64,000 nucleotides of DNA from Ptychodera flava (GCF_041260155.1 NW_027248277.1:25680322-25744321); one strand, 5' to 3'; counted from the stretch's first letter, positions 1 to 12,458 are shown. Notes: generated from the sequence alone by a model not told the origin. Numbers and translations are program-made.

Positions 1-969
1 TCACTTTCTGCTAGTTTCTCGAACAAAAAACAATTCCCAGTATGCTAGCAAACATTACCGAATTCGTTAATACAGACGTTTTTGAACTCTATCGCACTTT
101 TAGCGAGGATTCCATAAAACATTCTTAACTTTTGAAAAGAAGCGAGAATTCGATGCATATCAAGTTCCATTTATTTTTGTCCGTCTTGTAAGCTCAGTTC
201 GGTTCACTTACTTTCCGTTCACTGTTGGACGTTTTGAAAGAATTGAAAATAAATAATACACTGTCTAGTTATTTTGCATTTTTTACGCTTCATTACTCGC
301 CACCGTGGTACGTCTATCTGTCTGTTTTGATTTCTGATATTCTCAAAAATCCTTTTCCACGTCCTATCTTGAATGTGAAACTTGAAAGAAATTTAAACTT
401 AAATGTATTTCAAACTGCACAGTTTTTCTTTGGAGCAGTAGTAAAAAAAGAAAACATAAATGAAAAAAAAAACAATTTAAAGTCTTTCCCACATGTTCAT
501 TCAAGTATCGCAGCAAATCAATAAATATATACACATAAAGATAAGTATAAGATTAAAGCTGCAAGCAGCGTTTGCAGGGCCCAAGTGGTTGACATGGTTT
601 CAGGTGCTTGCAATGTTGATACTGTGTGCAAAATTGTAGTTTTAAATGGTCTTTTGGGACGGGTGAAGAATAATTCTGAACATCATTTCATAGTTACTGT
701 AGGTTTCAATGATAATCGTGCTGTGTAGGACATGGTAGAGTTGAAAAAAATCGTCACACCTGTTCTAAAGCATTTTTTAGTCAAAGATGACATGAAAACG
801 CACACATGCTATACTTTTTTTCAAAAAGCAGAGAATCAAAACTTTAGTATGGTAACAGTTGCTTACTCGAAATATGAAGAGGAGATAAACTCAGTTTTGG
901 TATTGATGATAAAAATATTTTAAGTCGACTACTTGATACATCAACTTATGATATTTTATATGTGGGTCT

Positions 970-987
970 GTCTATCTATCTATCTAC

Positions 988-1056
<69 letters not shown>
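970..1056. repeat. (TATC)n microsatellite
   Basis: About 20 tetranucleotide repeats. The duplicate locus at 13835-13893 is shorter. Repetitive Tyr-Leu-Ser-Ile open frames here are artefacts of the repeat. Confidence 0.97.
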
Positions 1057-1058
<2 letters not shown>

Positions 1059-4000
1059 CTGTGTCTGTCTATTTTTCTGTCTGTTTGTTTGTTTGTCCTA
1101 CTCTTTCATATTCTTCAACATCCTGTTGTGTTTATACATACAGTGTGAGAAGGTCAACATCAATATTTTATGACCATTTACGGTCTCTGCAGAACGCAAA
1201 AAAAACCGTGTATATTTCAGTCGTTGACTGTCCGTCCGGTTCCCTTCCCCCGTTGTTTTACTTCATAATGCCCATGTAACTGTTGATGGTACGCCTAAAC
1301 AAATACATATTCCGATTTGCAATATGTTGAGTGGGCGAGGTCAGACAGTATTCAATTCAAAGTGATTATTGGTTTATATGTAAAACATTTCTATTCACGG
1401 AGTTTAATACTTAAAGTTGTATAACACTCACAGCTCAGTCTGCTCTTTTTCCCTTACGTAATGCTGGAGTTATCTAACGAATTTTTACAGAATGCATCAA
1501 ATGGTGATAAAACAACATATTCTGTGGCAGGCTGAGTGTTATTTTAATGACAGAAAGTATTTGCAAAAGTAGTGGGAATCGATCGTGGATCATTTCGTAA
1601 AATACTATTTCTGTAGTCAAAATAAGCAAAATCAATGATAATAATATAATCTCTTCAGCAAAACACGGTTTGAGAAAGCATTATCTGAGCGTCTGCGTTG
1701 ATTTTAGGCATCAGTCACCAATTACCTCAGTTATCTTTTAAACTTTCACGTTCAGCAGTGGCATATTTAGCCACTGTTTGCATTGTAAGGATTCTTTCCA
1801 GAGAATCATGCTTCTAAAAATCTTGGTGCTACCGAGTCTAAGGGTATCGGCACGAGCCGATAATATAATGAAAAGCTAATGACAAGGTGTAACTGACATG
1901 GCAGTGTTTACATTATCTAACCCTTCAAGCCAGAACAATCCTTTACTGGCAATGCAATGTTCATGGAAAGTAAATCTGCTCCTTGTGGTAGGCTCGTTGT
2001 AAGGCATGTGAGGAAAACAGCAGGAAAAAATGCAAATTAATGTACATGAAAATGAAAGATTTTTGACAGCCCGAGTTCACAGACTTAGCCTAAACCTATA
2101 ATTGTGTAGCCACAGATAATGTTTAATGCAAACTTTCATCAGAAAAGTCAAAGTTATTTTTTTGGTATATTTATTGGCAAGAAGATTCTGAGGTGATAGT
2201 ATTTCAAGGGAAACTAAATTATATTCTTTAATTGTATTGCAGCAATTAAAGTATTGCGAGCGGACCATTTCTTCCACACTATGACAGTCTTCTGTTTCTC
2301 GAGTCACAAAAGGTAGACATAGTTGATATTTATGTGTATAACGGGTTATATTTAGCCTATATTGGCTATTTATTCCTGATATAGTTTACTGCACCAAACT
2401 ACAGGTACACATTGTTCAATCACACAGAAATGGATAAGATGGGAATAACCTATTGAACCCTGTATACATAAAATGGTGTTTTGCAATGCTAACAACTACC
2501 ATGCTTTTTAAGTTCAGTTCTATATTTACTGTAAATTGCTTATTTTTATGCAGCTGCTCTTAGAGTTTTACGATTCGTCATCGTGCCACTGTTCCTATTC
2601 TGGTCCCTCGACACCGTCGCTGTTGAGCTAGGAGTTTTTACTGATCGTTTGGCCGTCATTTTCTGTCTGCTTCGTCCACATCTAATATTGTATCATGTTC
2701 CTCAGGCCTTACAAGTCTTTCAGCAGACGCACATATACATCAAGTAAAAATTCTGTACAAATTTAGCGTTTTGTAAACTCAGTAGCAAGAACGTGCCTTT
2801 TTTAATGATAAGAAGCTGGAGCTAAAAACCGAAAGAGTTATCTCTCCTGCGATTCGCATGGTAAATAAGTTCGATAGAGTCAACTCGGGATAGAAATCTT
2901 ACTTTTGCCCTTCATACTATCTGTACATAAAAACCGTCTACTTCTACCAGTGGTTTATTCGAATAAAGGTTATGCTTTATAAAATAATACTACATGTTAA
3001 TAGAGAGCTCTGATAATGTTTTGCAAATAATTATCAAAGAATTTCGAAACTAGGTTAATATCAATACAGTTTAAACAATCTTACAGACCTTCTCCCAAAA
3101 CTAAAATAGATGTCATTCAATTAACACTCACTATAGGTTATAAGAACAAATAAATGCTGCACTTGTGTTCTCACGATCGAACCGTACCATCGATGGTTAA
3201 TCGTATGTCACGTTTATTCTCCAATTAAGAAATGCGCTTTGAACTTTCACTTAATCCTTTGTACTTGTCAAAGGTGAAAGGAGTCTTGCTTCCAAGGCCT
3301 CGTACCTTCACTGTGTCACCTTTGACAGGTACAACAGCATGGTATTTATGAAAATTGTCCAACATTATTAAGTGAAACCTGCCTAATGTCTTTACAAGAA
3401 AAGCCGATATTGTAAAGAGCAAAACAGTGGTAGATCAATGTAGGGAGTAATCCCTGACGTCAAAATACATAACATGTAATTTTTTGTTTCTTGAAATATT
3501 CCCTACTCCCATACCAAATGAAACAAAATAGGACACTGTAGACACAACAAACGTATGGCCCTTTTGAATTGCATTTTAATTTACTGCAAAAGATGGTACA
3601 CCTAAGTCGTAGAAATTCAACCGTTGAAAATTTCAAAGGAATGAAATTCAAGGTTGTATCGCATGAGGGCGTTGAATGGGATACTATACGATTCGTCTGG
3701 CGTCCGTATTCAAGATGAGGGTACTTTTTGAAAAACAATAATTAAAAGGACCATACTTATTGTTCTCTCTCAAAATTTATTTAGCATTAAGTGCTCAGAA
3801 AAAAAATCTCTTCTTGGTAGATGAAAGTCACTTTTATCGACTGACATTATGTGGTTACATATGACAGGTATTGTGTAATCCAACTTAGGGTTTGAAGTTG
3901 TTACCACGAGCTTCAAATATCGAGGCAACCTGTCATATTCTGAATCCAACTGAAGGAGTAAGCAATGACTGGCCAAACCATTGAAATTAAAGGGTTAAAA

Positions 4001-4380
4001 GGGGAAGCTGTTCTCCCTGGTGGGTATAAAAATCGCCCTGATGAGCTTCGGTTCTTGTTGCAAAGACCTCAAGCAAGGCTTTAGCGCTCTCTTTGGGAGG
4101 GATAGGTCCAATGCCGCCTCCGATTTCTGTCGCCAGCCAGCCAGGATCTAAACACAGACACAGTATCTTTTCATTGTTTTCTTAGAATTACATGGCTAAG
4201 AGCCTGGTCATCATGTTGACAGAAGCCTACACGGAAAAAATTAGCAAACATCAACACAATATCATTAACATAACGCCTCGCTTTTAAGAGTAAATATCAT
4301 CGAGGAATATCCACATGATCTCATCTCACAAAATGAAATAATAATAAATCTTAAAAAGATCTCCTCGTAAATTCTATCAC

Positions 4381-4467
4381 TTAGCCGAGCGGTTCTCTCT
4401 GTGCCCTTTCCGCTAGGCGATTGATGCCGTATATTGTGGGTTCGAACTCGATTGAAAACTAGCCGTA
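4381..4467 (+). repeat. tRNA-derived SINE head, left unit
   Basis: Contains a box A-like TAGCCGAGCGGTTCTC and a box B-like GGGTTCGAACTCG about 50 bases downstream, the layout of an internal RNA polymerase III promoter from a class II (Leu/Ser-like) tRNA. It cannot be folded into a convincing functional tRNA and is repeated nearby, so it is called a SINE part and not a tRNA gene. A 240-base body separates it from a second tRNA-like unit at 4704-4789. Confidence 0.7.
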
Positions 4468-4703
4468 TTTTCTATCCTGGGTTGGTAACTCTGCTGGTGG
4501 ACAGAATTGTCCCCGAGGTTATCGTTCGCCCCGTTAAAGCGATGAAATTCGTTTCTTCGCCTCGATAAAGTTTGAAAGTGCGATGTATGATAGTGAGCAT
4601 GCATGCGTGAGTGCTTCACGAACTCTACAACGTGTGGAGCGGTCTCAGTCAGAAAAGTGTAACAACTTAGCCGGCTATTGAACCACTCTTTTTGGGAGTG
4701 GAG

Positions 4704-4789
4704 ATTAGCGAGCGGTCTCTCTGTGGCCTCTCCGCTAGGCGATTAATGCCGTATGTTGTGGGTTCGAACCCGATTGAAAACTAGCCGTA
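4704..4789 (+). repeat. tRNA-derived SINE head, right unit
   Basis: Nearly the same sequence as the unit at 4381, ending with the same GAAAACTAGCCGTA. Box B (GGTTCGAACCC) is closer to consensus than in the left unit. Box A is slightly damaged (TTAGCGAGCGG) compared with the duplicate at 17545. Confidence 0.7.
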
Positions 4790-5289
4790 CTTATCGAAGA
4801 ATAATACTTCTATCTATTAAGATCACAGGTGACTGTATACCTTTAATGAGTACATCGTAAACATCTAAAACAATATCAAACATAGCATCAAATGCTAATT
4901 CCCATCATGTAAATGTTACGGGTGAAAAAAATACGAATCTTGTTTGTATGTTTTGTTTTCTGTCTTTATTATGCACTAAAAGACAGGCCATTAGATATCC
5001 GAATGTTGTCGAAATGAAGACTTGTTGCATTTGTTTTCGTGGTCGCATCACACAGGTTTACTATTTGTATGATATTTCTGCGCATTTGTACTTTCTCCAG
5101 TAATTTCACATTTCTATGAAGTAATTAGTCAGTGCAAACACATTCGCTCCATTCGTAAGGAATCTTGGTCTTTTAAACGTTGCTACTACTGAACACACTG
5201 ACAGTCGAAAATCGACTCACGGTAAGCCGTTTTCTTTGTAGATATGTCATACCTTGCAAGTTGCCGCTTGCCAAACCAAAGTAAAATAC

Positions 5290-6803
5290 ATGAAAACATT
5301 ATATTACATTCCTCAATATGTTTGACACAGCATTATCGTTGATGTATGCCTTTGCATAGATTATTATATTTTCATTTTGTAGTTTTATTTTTATCTTTCT
5401 TGCATCGGCAATCGTGCACCCTCTGGTATTTTGAGCGTTTAACGTTGCACAAGTGCATACTGCAGAACCGGCTGAATAGTAACATGTTGGATCCTCCACA
5501 GTAAATGAGGTTACCCACAATACCCTTGATTTGTTCACTCAGACATTTTTGCTAAAGGCTTCTTCAATGTTATCAGTTTCTTAACAATTTTTACTTATAA
5601 TTCAAGTTCAGAATTATTTATTAAAACTAGGTTCCCAAATTATTGATTGTGTTTAAAATTCGAGAGTAAATTGAATGACAAGTCAATGTTTGGAGGTGCT
5701 ACAAATTGCACACTTGTCAAGATAAAGTTATCAGCTACTAAGATAGTGTCATCATGCCACCTGTCAGACATGCAAATTTCCTTTGTTACGAACCTTAAAA
5801 AAATTTATATCCTTTCTTTTACCAACACAGATGCAACTTATTTCCTTAGTTTCCTTGAAAATACCGTGTATGGCTGTCAAAAATCTATGACGACAAAATT
5901 ACAAAATTGCTATCTCCTCTGCGGAAAAGGGGTTGATCTTCTCATTATTCACAGTGAGAAATCAGAAAACTATTATTATCCGAACTATGTTGCCAGAATT
6001 TTGAAATATGGACTGGGCTGTTCTTTGTACAGAAGAAATTCGCCTCAATTCAGTGAGTGATCTCCATGTATACGGAACATGGAGAATTGTAGGTAGCTTC
6101 AGTTACTGTGTCCTTGTTGGGAATTGTTTATTTACACCTGTCAACAACCGTTGTGCTGTAACGTCTAAAACATCGCTCAACGACACATACGGGCAGCAGC
6201 ATGAGTTATCGAAAACGACGACTATTTTAGAAATCACCAGGTGTATATTTTCCCGTCCTTTAAAGAATATGAATACTCCCATATTCGTCCTGAAACTTTC
6301 CCAGTAAATAAGATCTGGTTCTTTATGTTGGAAGTTACCAAGGATTTGAAGTTGGTAGCACTAAAGTCGTGTGTACATTAACAAAGCACATGGACCGAAC
6401 ACTTGTCGACTTCAACAAATTAAAGCTCTGTATGCATTATTTAAAAAATATAAACTTCTTTCAAAACATCAAATCTTCAAATTCCTCTTCTGGGTGATTT
6501 AAGATGATTTTGCTCGAGGAAAGGATAACGAAAGCTAAGAAATGTAGCTGTTTTGTATTGAGAAATTTAAAGTTTGTAAACGTTTTTTACCTTTGAATAC
6601 AACATCCTTGCTTCCTTGACTTTAAAATTTGTAGATCGCATGATCAAACATTTGCTTTTGTGTTATGTTATACATGATGCATGTATTGGCAATGTTTTCC
6701 TTAAGGAATATTAATACCGTGTTAGATAGGTATAAACTATCCGGTAATTGTCATGATTGAAGTGAAGTGCATTAAACAATTTATATAGCATCCGTGGTAT
6801 ACA

Positions 6804-6901
<98 letters not shown>

Positions 6902-7500
6902 ATAGGATTTAGTCTCTCTCTGAGATTACTAGTGGATTGTTTCTCTTTGCTGTTATTTTGATAAAAAATATAAACCTTGACTACAAGCTTTTATGACAAA
7001 GATTTACAATATGTGTAAACACAGGATATAAGGAGGGAACTGCCAAAACGACAATCTGTCTTCTTCGTCAAGGAATGAAAAAGTAGCGATCTTTGTGTTA
7101 TTATTTTTCGACATATATCTACCTAACTGTGGTATTCAATGCAAGTCTTATACGTCCTTTCCTTATTGACAGAAATTGAATATTGGCCAGGTTCAATCTC
7201 GATACATCGATATGCATTTAGGCTTGCTATTGTAAAATCCGGGTCTGTGAACCTCAGTTGTTTGAGTTTGGCCTTATGGTATTTCCCAATTTCAATACAT
7301 TACGACCAACCACTAAATTTAGAAACAGTCCATATAGCATGGATAAGGTCGGTATGAAAAAGCCTCACTTTTGTAAAATTGAACAGTTGCTGGTCCTGTA
7401 ATTTCGCGCATAAAATAACCCCTCGGAGCTCAATATCGTACATGATTATTGAGGTCATGTAATGCGAGATGTCCTTTTACGTTCTATCACGACTTTCCAA
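5290..7500. repeat. Local duplication, unit A
   Basis: Shares a collinear series of similar blocks with 7650-8890: the AT-rich stretch near 5290/7650, the block with CAACCGTTGTGCT near 6145/7870, the TATAAACTATCCGGTAA block near 6730/8260, the CT microsatellite, and a block with TATGCATTTAGGCTTG after it. Divergence is much higher than in the 5.2 kb duplication, so this event is older. It carries a 137-codon open frame (5647-6060) that opens with TTG and is not preserved in unit B; I do not regard it as a gene. Confidence 0.75.
6803..6898. repeat. (CT)n microsatellite
   Basis: Nearly uninterrupted CT dinucleotides, with a single TTC interruption near 6828. It lies at the equivalent place to the tract at 8344-8425 in the second duplicated unit. 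Confidence 0.97.
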
Positions 7501-7649
7501 ACATTACCTTAGAATCTGGCGAGAGAGTTGCAAACTCTTAAGACACCGACAATTTCTTCGAAGTAGATAGTGACGGTGTCTGATCTTCGGCTGTACTCTC
7601 AGACACCAGATGTTGGTCGCAGAAAGTTCAAAAAACTAGTATAATCTAC

Positions 7650-8340
7650 GATAACATCATATTACATTCCCCAAAATGTTTCGACCTAGCATTGTCTTAC
7701 TATAAGCCATGCATAGATTTATATTTTCATCTATCTTTATTTTTTAGCATCAATAGTCGTGTGCCAAATCGGGTACTTTTAACATTTAACATTCTACAAC
7801 GGTATACTTCAGAACCCGCTATAGTTACTCGTTAGATCTTTTAGGAATTTGTTGATTTAAAGCTGTCAGCAACCGTTGTGCTATGAAGTCAAAACATATG
7901 ACAACAACACATACTGTCATCACAATGAAATAAAGGAAAAGACGAAAATAGCAGTAATCACCCGCTGTATACTTTCCCGTCCATTGAAAGGTACGAAAGG
8001 TTAAACATTCGTCCTTAAATGTTCCCGGTAAAAAAAGATCTTGTCCTTTATGTAGGTAGTTGCCAAAGATTTGAGTTAGGTAGCACTTAAGTTGTATGTA
8101 CATGGACAAAGCACGTGGACTGTCGACTTGTTGACTTCAGACACCAACGCGACATATTAAGGGCATGAGATGATCGAATTTTTTTTTACATGTAATGCGG
8201 CATTAAGCATGTATTTGTTATATTTTCATTCAGAATATATATACGGCGTCGGATACTAGGTATAAACTATCCGGTAAATGTCAAAATGTCATCATTGAAG
8301 TGACATGTATTGGACGCGTTATATGGGAACTTGAGGCATA

Positions 8341-8428
<88 letters not shown>

Positions 8429-8890
8429 TTTAGTTTCACTGAGAAGGAACTGCCAATATGGCTGTCAGTCTTCATTGTCGCGGAATAACAAGTATTATCT
8501 ATGCACATCATCTCTCAACATGTATCTCCCTGAATCCTTATACATGTCTTCCTTGTTGACAGATATTGAATGCTGGCCTTGGATTTAATATCGATATATT
8601 GATATGCATTTAGGCTTGGTATTGCAAAACCCGCGTCTGTAAACTCCAGGGTATCTTGCTGTTTTTCAATTTCACCATACATAAAGGAAAACTACTAAGT
8701 ATAGAAATATTCATACAGCGTGGTTTAAGCCAGTATGAAACGGCCTCGATTTTTTTGTAAAATAGAAGAGTTGCTGGTAAGGAAATTTCGAGCATAAAGT
8801 AACCGCTCTAAGCTCAATCTCGTAAATGACTATTGAGGTCGTGTAGTGTCTTATGTCCCTGTGACTTCATTACACGAATTTCAAAATTCC
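7650..8890. repeat. Local duplication, unit B
   Basis: Diverged partner of 5290-7500 in the same orientation, shorter because of deletions. A third partial copy of the block after the CT tract (GTTATTTTGATAAAAAA) lies at about 8895-8990, so there were at least two rounds of copying. Confidence 0.72.
8344..8425. repeat. (CT)n microsatellite
   Basis: About 41 CT units. The Ser-Leu or Arg-Glu runs read from it in all frames are repeat artefacts. Confidence 0.97.
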
Positions 8891-8990
8891 ATCCCTCTCT
8901 CAACTTAATATTTTTAATGGCTGAGATTATGTTTGTGTTGTTTCCCCTCTGCGGTTATTTTGATAAAAAAAGTTAATCTTGATAAAAGGA

Positions 8991-10274
8991 CCTTATGTCC
9001 TTTGATGAGTAGCACAAATTGCTCCTTTTTCATCTCCTTTGTGCCAGCCAGACTGATATATTTCAGAATTCTACATACCTTTAGAAATACCTACTTGTCT
9101 TCATACACTATGATGAAACAACAGCATACAACTCTCACTTTTGACAGAAGCTTCCAAACGTTTTGGCTTGACCGTCTCATCATTTATTAGAGATTTCAAA
9201 ATTGCCTGTGTTACTATCAACGAAGCCTTTCTGAGTTCTTCCTCATTGTCTGATAGCCCTACCTATGTACTTGACAGATTGAACTTGTAGACGTAGAGGG
9301 TACCGTATTATAGAACCCGTGTTTGTTCTGTCTTTCGCTGCAACTGCGCTAAATGCAAATTCCAAGTGCAAATTCAGAAATTTCGCAGCGGTGAGATGTG
9401 TCGTTGCATAGCAAGGACGGTTAAAAATAACGAAGTGCCTGAGTGGCTGCTTAAAATCATGGATATATTTTTAGCTGGACAACTAAATGAATGGTAAAGG
9501 AGCGGGGCTCTCACCCAACAATTGAGCTGCAAAGACAAATACTTACTCTGCTCCGCTGTATCATCTGTCAACGCGACGAAGTGAAGGTAAGTGAATTGAG
9601 AACATATGTCAAGTTATATGTATTATATGTATTGTATGTATTGTATGTATTATGTGTATTGTTCTTTAAGCAATATAGTCGTCTTGAATAAACTTAGTCA
9701 AGACTTCTGTACAGTTTGCGTTAGAATTGACATTTCGATACTTAAGACGAAATGTAATTTGTTAATACACTTCTCAGATTTATATCTGTCATGTCTTCGT
9801 TGCTTCAGTCTCCATATGACTAGAACATCTATATCCAGCGGTCAAATACCAATTTTTTTGTAATTAGACGACAAATTTTTAAGGTGCTTCTTTTTCCGAT
9901 TAATAAATGATAAGCTTCGGATTGTACAGCATGTTTTCTTCCTTGCCAGAAATGAAATGTATACTCTTTACTAACCAAGCATAAAAACCAAGAACCACAA
10001 TGTTAATTTGAATCAAATAACGAATATCCTAAAGTTTATCGATATTTGATCGCCTTTCCCTAAGGTCACTCCATTCAGAAGATTATTTTCAGTGTTTTTA
10101 TGACAAGAAACGCTCAATTCCCCCTTTGGTCCGAAAACAAGATAATATATGCAGCAAGTCAATGAAGTGAATTTTCCGACATTTTATTCGGACAAAATTT
10201 TCCCACGGGGATTCTACCTCAATCTAATATTATATCCTTCTATCCTTATCATTTCCTCATTCTTAAAATTCGCT
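8991..10274. other. Spacer, no gene recognised
   Basis: Mostly AT-rich noncoding sequence. A (TGTAT)n-like low-complexity stretch lies at about 9617-9660. A short open stretch at 9491-9587 begins with ATG and ends at a strong-looking donor (GTGAAG|GTAAGTG), which could be a small coding exon. Its 32 residues match nothing I know, so it is not called. Confidence 0.5.
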
Positions 10275-10583
10275 ATGAAGGTAGTATTTTTGCTTGCCTT
10301 CTTCCTCACTGCCGTATTCGGTGACGACGACAGACCAATACATTCTAAGCCGTGGATCTGTACACACCTCCACAAAAGAGTGTACGATAATGCTATATGG
10401 AATATGGTCGCTACGGCAGGGGTTGACTGCTTCGAGGATCTGATGGTCTTGCCTGAGAAGTTGAAAGGTTTATCTCCGGCCAAAACTTTCCAATTGTACA
10501 CAGTCAGTGGTCCATTTATCGGTAAATCAAAAACTCACAGGGCGGTATCAGTGTTATCAGATGAAGTTGATACCATAGACTTG
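10275..10583 (+). CDS. Putative small secreted protein, first exon
   Basis: The ATG is followed by a textbook signal peptide (MKVVFLLAFFLTAVFG, then acidic DDD), then a mature segment with two cysteines (ICTHLHKRVYD and VDCFEDL) and no membrane segment. The 103-codon frame ends at TTG|GTAATA, a good splice donor. Immediately after it comes a TTTA repeat, which fits an intron rather than coding sequence. The likely final exon is 11349-11490, which brings four more cysteines. Exon 1 ends in phase 0 but that exon needs two preceding bases, so an unseen small exon (length 3n+2) or another donor must lie between. I do not recognise the family; the secretion call rests on the leader alone. Confidence 0.6.
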
Positions 10584-10587
10584 GTAA

Positions 10588-10591
10588 TATT

Positions 10592-10622
<31 letters not shown>

Positions 10623-11050
10623 TTATTTATTTAATTATTTATTTATTTATCTATTTATTTATTTATTATTATTTATTTATTTATTTATTTATGAACCAAC
10701 AGATTGCTCAAATTACAAGTTCATTTCATAAAGTAAATACAAAAGATAAAATGACATCGACAACTAAGAAAACTTAGCATGACAAAATGACAATGAAAAC
10801 AAAATATAAACTAAGAAACAAACAAGTGAAAACATATTTCACCATGTACAAATCAATCAATAGCTGGTTTAAATTGCGTTTTAAAATAACAAATTACCAA
10901 AAATGTATTTCCATAAGGAAGAGTATCAAAAAAATTGACTCTGTGATAAAAAAAAAATTGTGAAATATTCGTACGATAAGGAGCTAGTCTAAAAAGAGGT
11001 ATACGACGCAGAGCTGTAAGGGGAGTATAATAATTAATTTGTGCAAGTAT
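10588..11050 (-). mobile_element. LINE 3' end (minus strand) with (TTTA)n tail
   Basis: Read on the minus strand, about 11010-10850 gives a decayed frame resembling the C-terminus of jockey/CR1-group LINE proteins (RTNISQFFFYHR, then FDTLPYG), followed by AT-rich 3' sequence and an (AATA)n tail at 10691-10588. A simple-repeat tail is usual for these LINEs. The fragment sits in the presumed intron of the secreted-protein gene, directly after its donor site. Confidence 0.45.
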
Positions 11051-11348
11051 ATATTTAATAAGTTAATATTGTTGCCCAAACATATTAAGGCTAACATGTT
11101 TTTGTTACTTCCTTTCTTACATAACTTTCTCTCCATTTTTTGTTTACCTAAAAATGACAATGATATGCTTTATTTCTATGTTAGATGAAAATTTGTAGGA
11201 AAATAGAAAGATATTCATCATCTAACGGTGCATTGATATTTTTGAATCAGTGTTATTCGGGTTTTTTTATGGTTTCTTTTCGTATTCCTTTGTAGAAAAG
11301 GTATTCCCAATGCAAAACATGTAATTCTATAATTTTCAAATTCCGCAG

Positions 11349-11490
11349 TTGTCAAGGTGAAAACAGTTCTGGTTCAGCTGATGACTATGCGGCCTGCAAC
11401 TTCATCAACAAGTTACCATTGAATCCTATTGAGCATGCGACGTTCAATACAGAGGCATGTTATGAAAAACATGAATACACATGCCAGTAA
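11349..11490 (+). CDS. Putative small secreted protein, last exon
   Basis: After an acceptor-like TTCCGCAG, a frame of 46 codons runs to TAA. It contains four cysteines: CQGENSSG, AACNFINK, EACYEKH and the C-terminal TCQ. The cysteine density, an NSS glycosylation sequon and the position downstream of the signal-peptide exon suggest it is the end of the same secreted protein. The first base (T) completes a split codon. The link to 10275-10583 is inferred; the phases do not join directly. Confidence 0.5.
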
Positions 11491-11724
11491 AACCTTGAGG
11501 ACAGTAAAACGTCCTACTTTTTTGTCAATGCTAGAAATTTTAAATTATTTCTTTTCCCCTTCAATGAAAATAAAACGGAGCATTAACGTCAATGCTCACG
11601 AAATTAATCGTTATCTTTGATGCAGTTTCGTTCGTTTTCATGTGATTTTACCAAGATTTTGATAAAAAACAGTAGCCAATGAAAAATAGAATCCATTTGA
11701 TCGAAAATTATCAACAAATTACAG

Positions 11725-11974
11725 AGCAAAACTTACAAATTCGTTAAATCTTACACTAAAATTTTTGTTGGAAAAATTACGGCACTCGCCAGTGTTAAAA
11801 AGCGACATTGAATCATCTAGTCTTCCGTCTCCTAGGGACTCATTATCTGATGATTTTTGCATGACACAGGGATCGAAGATTGAAAATGTGTTTGCCGTCC
11901 AATGCCTAAACTGCACGACAATGCTCTTCGATGGCGACTTCGCTTTAATTGCCTGCAAAGACTTAAGTATGGAA
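11725..11974 (+). CDS. Unrecognised gene, internal exon with CxxC motif
   Basis: Open frame between an acceptor-like AAATTACAG and a near-perfect donor ATGGAA|GTAAGTG. It encodes a Ser-rich stretch (SSSLPSPRDSLSDDF) followed by ENVFAVQCLNCTTMLFDGDF and CKDLSME. It joins in phase 0 to the exon at 12459. The QCLNC knuckle and following residues faintly recall the zinc-binding start of Mis18/Yippee-type proteins, but the stretch is too short to assign. Upstream exons are not identified; the secreted-protein stop at 11490 suggests a separate gene or alternative splicing. The antisense frame over the same bases is also open and cannot be fully excluded. Confidence 0.45.
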
Positions 11975-12127
11975 GTAAGTGTTCTTATAGAGAAACCTCT
12001 TAAATTTTGTTTTCCCTTGTCCATAAGGCCCATATTATAAGGAGTATTAAAATTTACTTTTGACTTACGGAAATGCCTTGAGATGTCTGGTATTGTGATA
12101 ACACCTCCCTAATAGTAATTATTTCAG

Positions 12128-12345
12128 AACACGATTGGAACTAATTTGGAATAATTGGATTTTCATATTTTTCAAATTTCTCAAAAAGTGTTAGGTGCCG
12201 TATCGCTGAATGTTGCAATATCGCAAAGTACTCATAAAAACCATTGTGTAATGTAAAAAGAAAAGCAGATAAGATACATTAATTTTGTAGATTAGATCGT
12301 CATTACTTCACCATCCAATTATCCCAAATTAGATCCAATCGTGTT
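12128..12345. mobile_element. MITE, 218 bp, TCAG target duplication
   Basis: Inverted ends of about 33 bases, beginning AACACGATTGGAACTAATTT on the left and mirrored at the right (ending CCAATCGTGTT). TCAG immediately flanks both ends, consistent with a 4-bp target-site duplication. A second copy lies at 46697-46907 in reverse orientation. It sits inside the intron between the exons at 11974 and 12459. Confidence 0.8.
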
Positions 12346-12458
12346 TCAGGCAAATTGGTGACATTATGTCGTGCACTACTTTCACTGGACTAGTTAAACA
12401 CGAAGATAAATTACTATTGCCCTTGTATCATGCGTTAAGCGTCCTCTTTTCTCTACAG

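Larger units (their letters stand above)
1..5276. repeat. 5.2 kb direct duplication, copy 1 (may extend left of window)
   Basis: This segment matches 12927-18119 base for base over almost its whole length, with scattered substitutions and 1-6 base indels; by eye it is well above 90% identical. It contains a TATC microsatellite, two tRNA-like SINE heads and several short open frames. The short frames have changed between the copies by amino-acid replacements and frameshifts, so they look non-coding. The right edge is sharp: similarity stops just after the shared GCCAAAC at about 5276. The left edge is not visible because the similarity already exists at base 1. I see no transposase, reverse transcriptase or terminal repeat, so a segmental duplication is more likely than a mobile element. 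Confidence 0.93.

Noticed and set aside
933-1279. Open frames rich in Tyr-Leu-Ser-Ile
   Set aside because: Translations of the TATC microsatellite in several frames.
2077-2307. Minus frame with RETEDCHSVEE, also in copy 2 at about 15120
   Set aside because: Flanking frames diverge by indels between the copies and no family is recognised.
3118-3140. ACTCACTATAGG resembling a phage T7 promoter (also at about 15953)
   Set aside because: Only part of the consensus is present and it lies in duplicated animal noncoding DNA; chance match.
3225-3422. Conserved small protein in both 5.2 kb copies (also 16064-16261)
   Set aside because: About eight replacements in 65 codons between otherwise nearly identical copies argues against selection for protein.
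4381-4467. Functional tRNA gene
   Set aside because: Boxes A and B are present but acceptor and anticodon arms do not pair convincingly, and four copies occur as parts of a SINE.
5647-6060. 137-codon plus-strand open frame
   Set aside because: Opens with TTG, not ATG, is not kept in the duplicated unit B, and shows no motif or splice context.
8281-8588. Open frames of Ser-Leu or Arg-Glu repeats
   Set aside because: Translations of the CT microsatellite on both strands.
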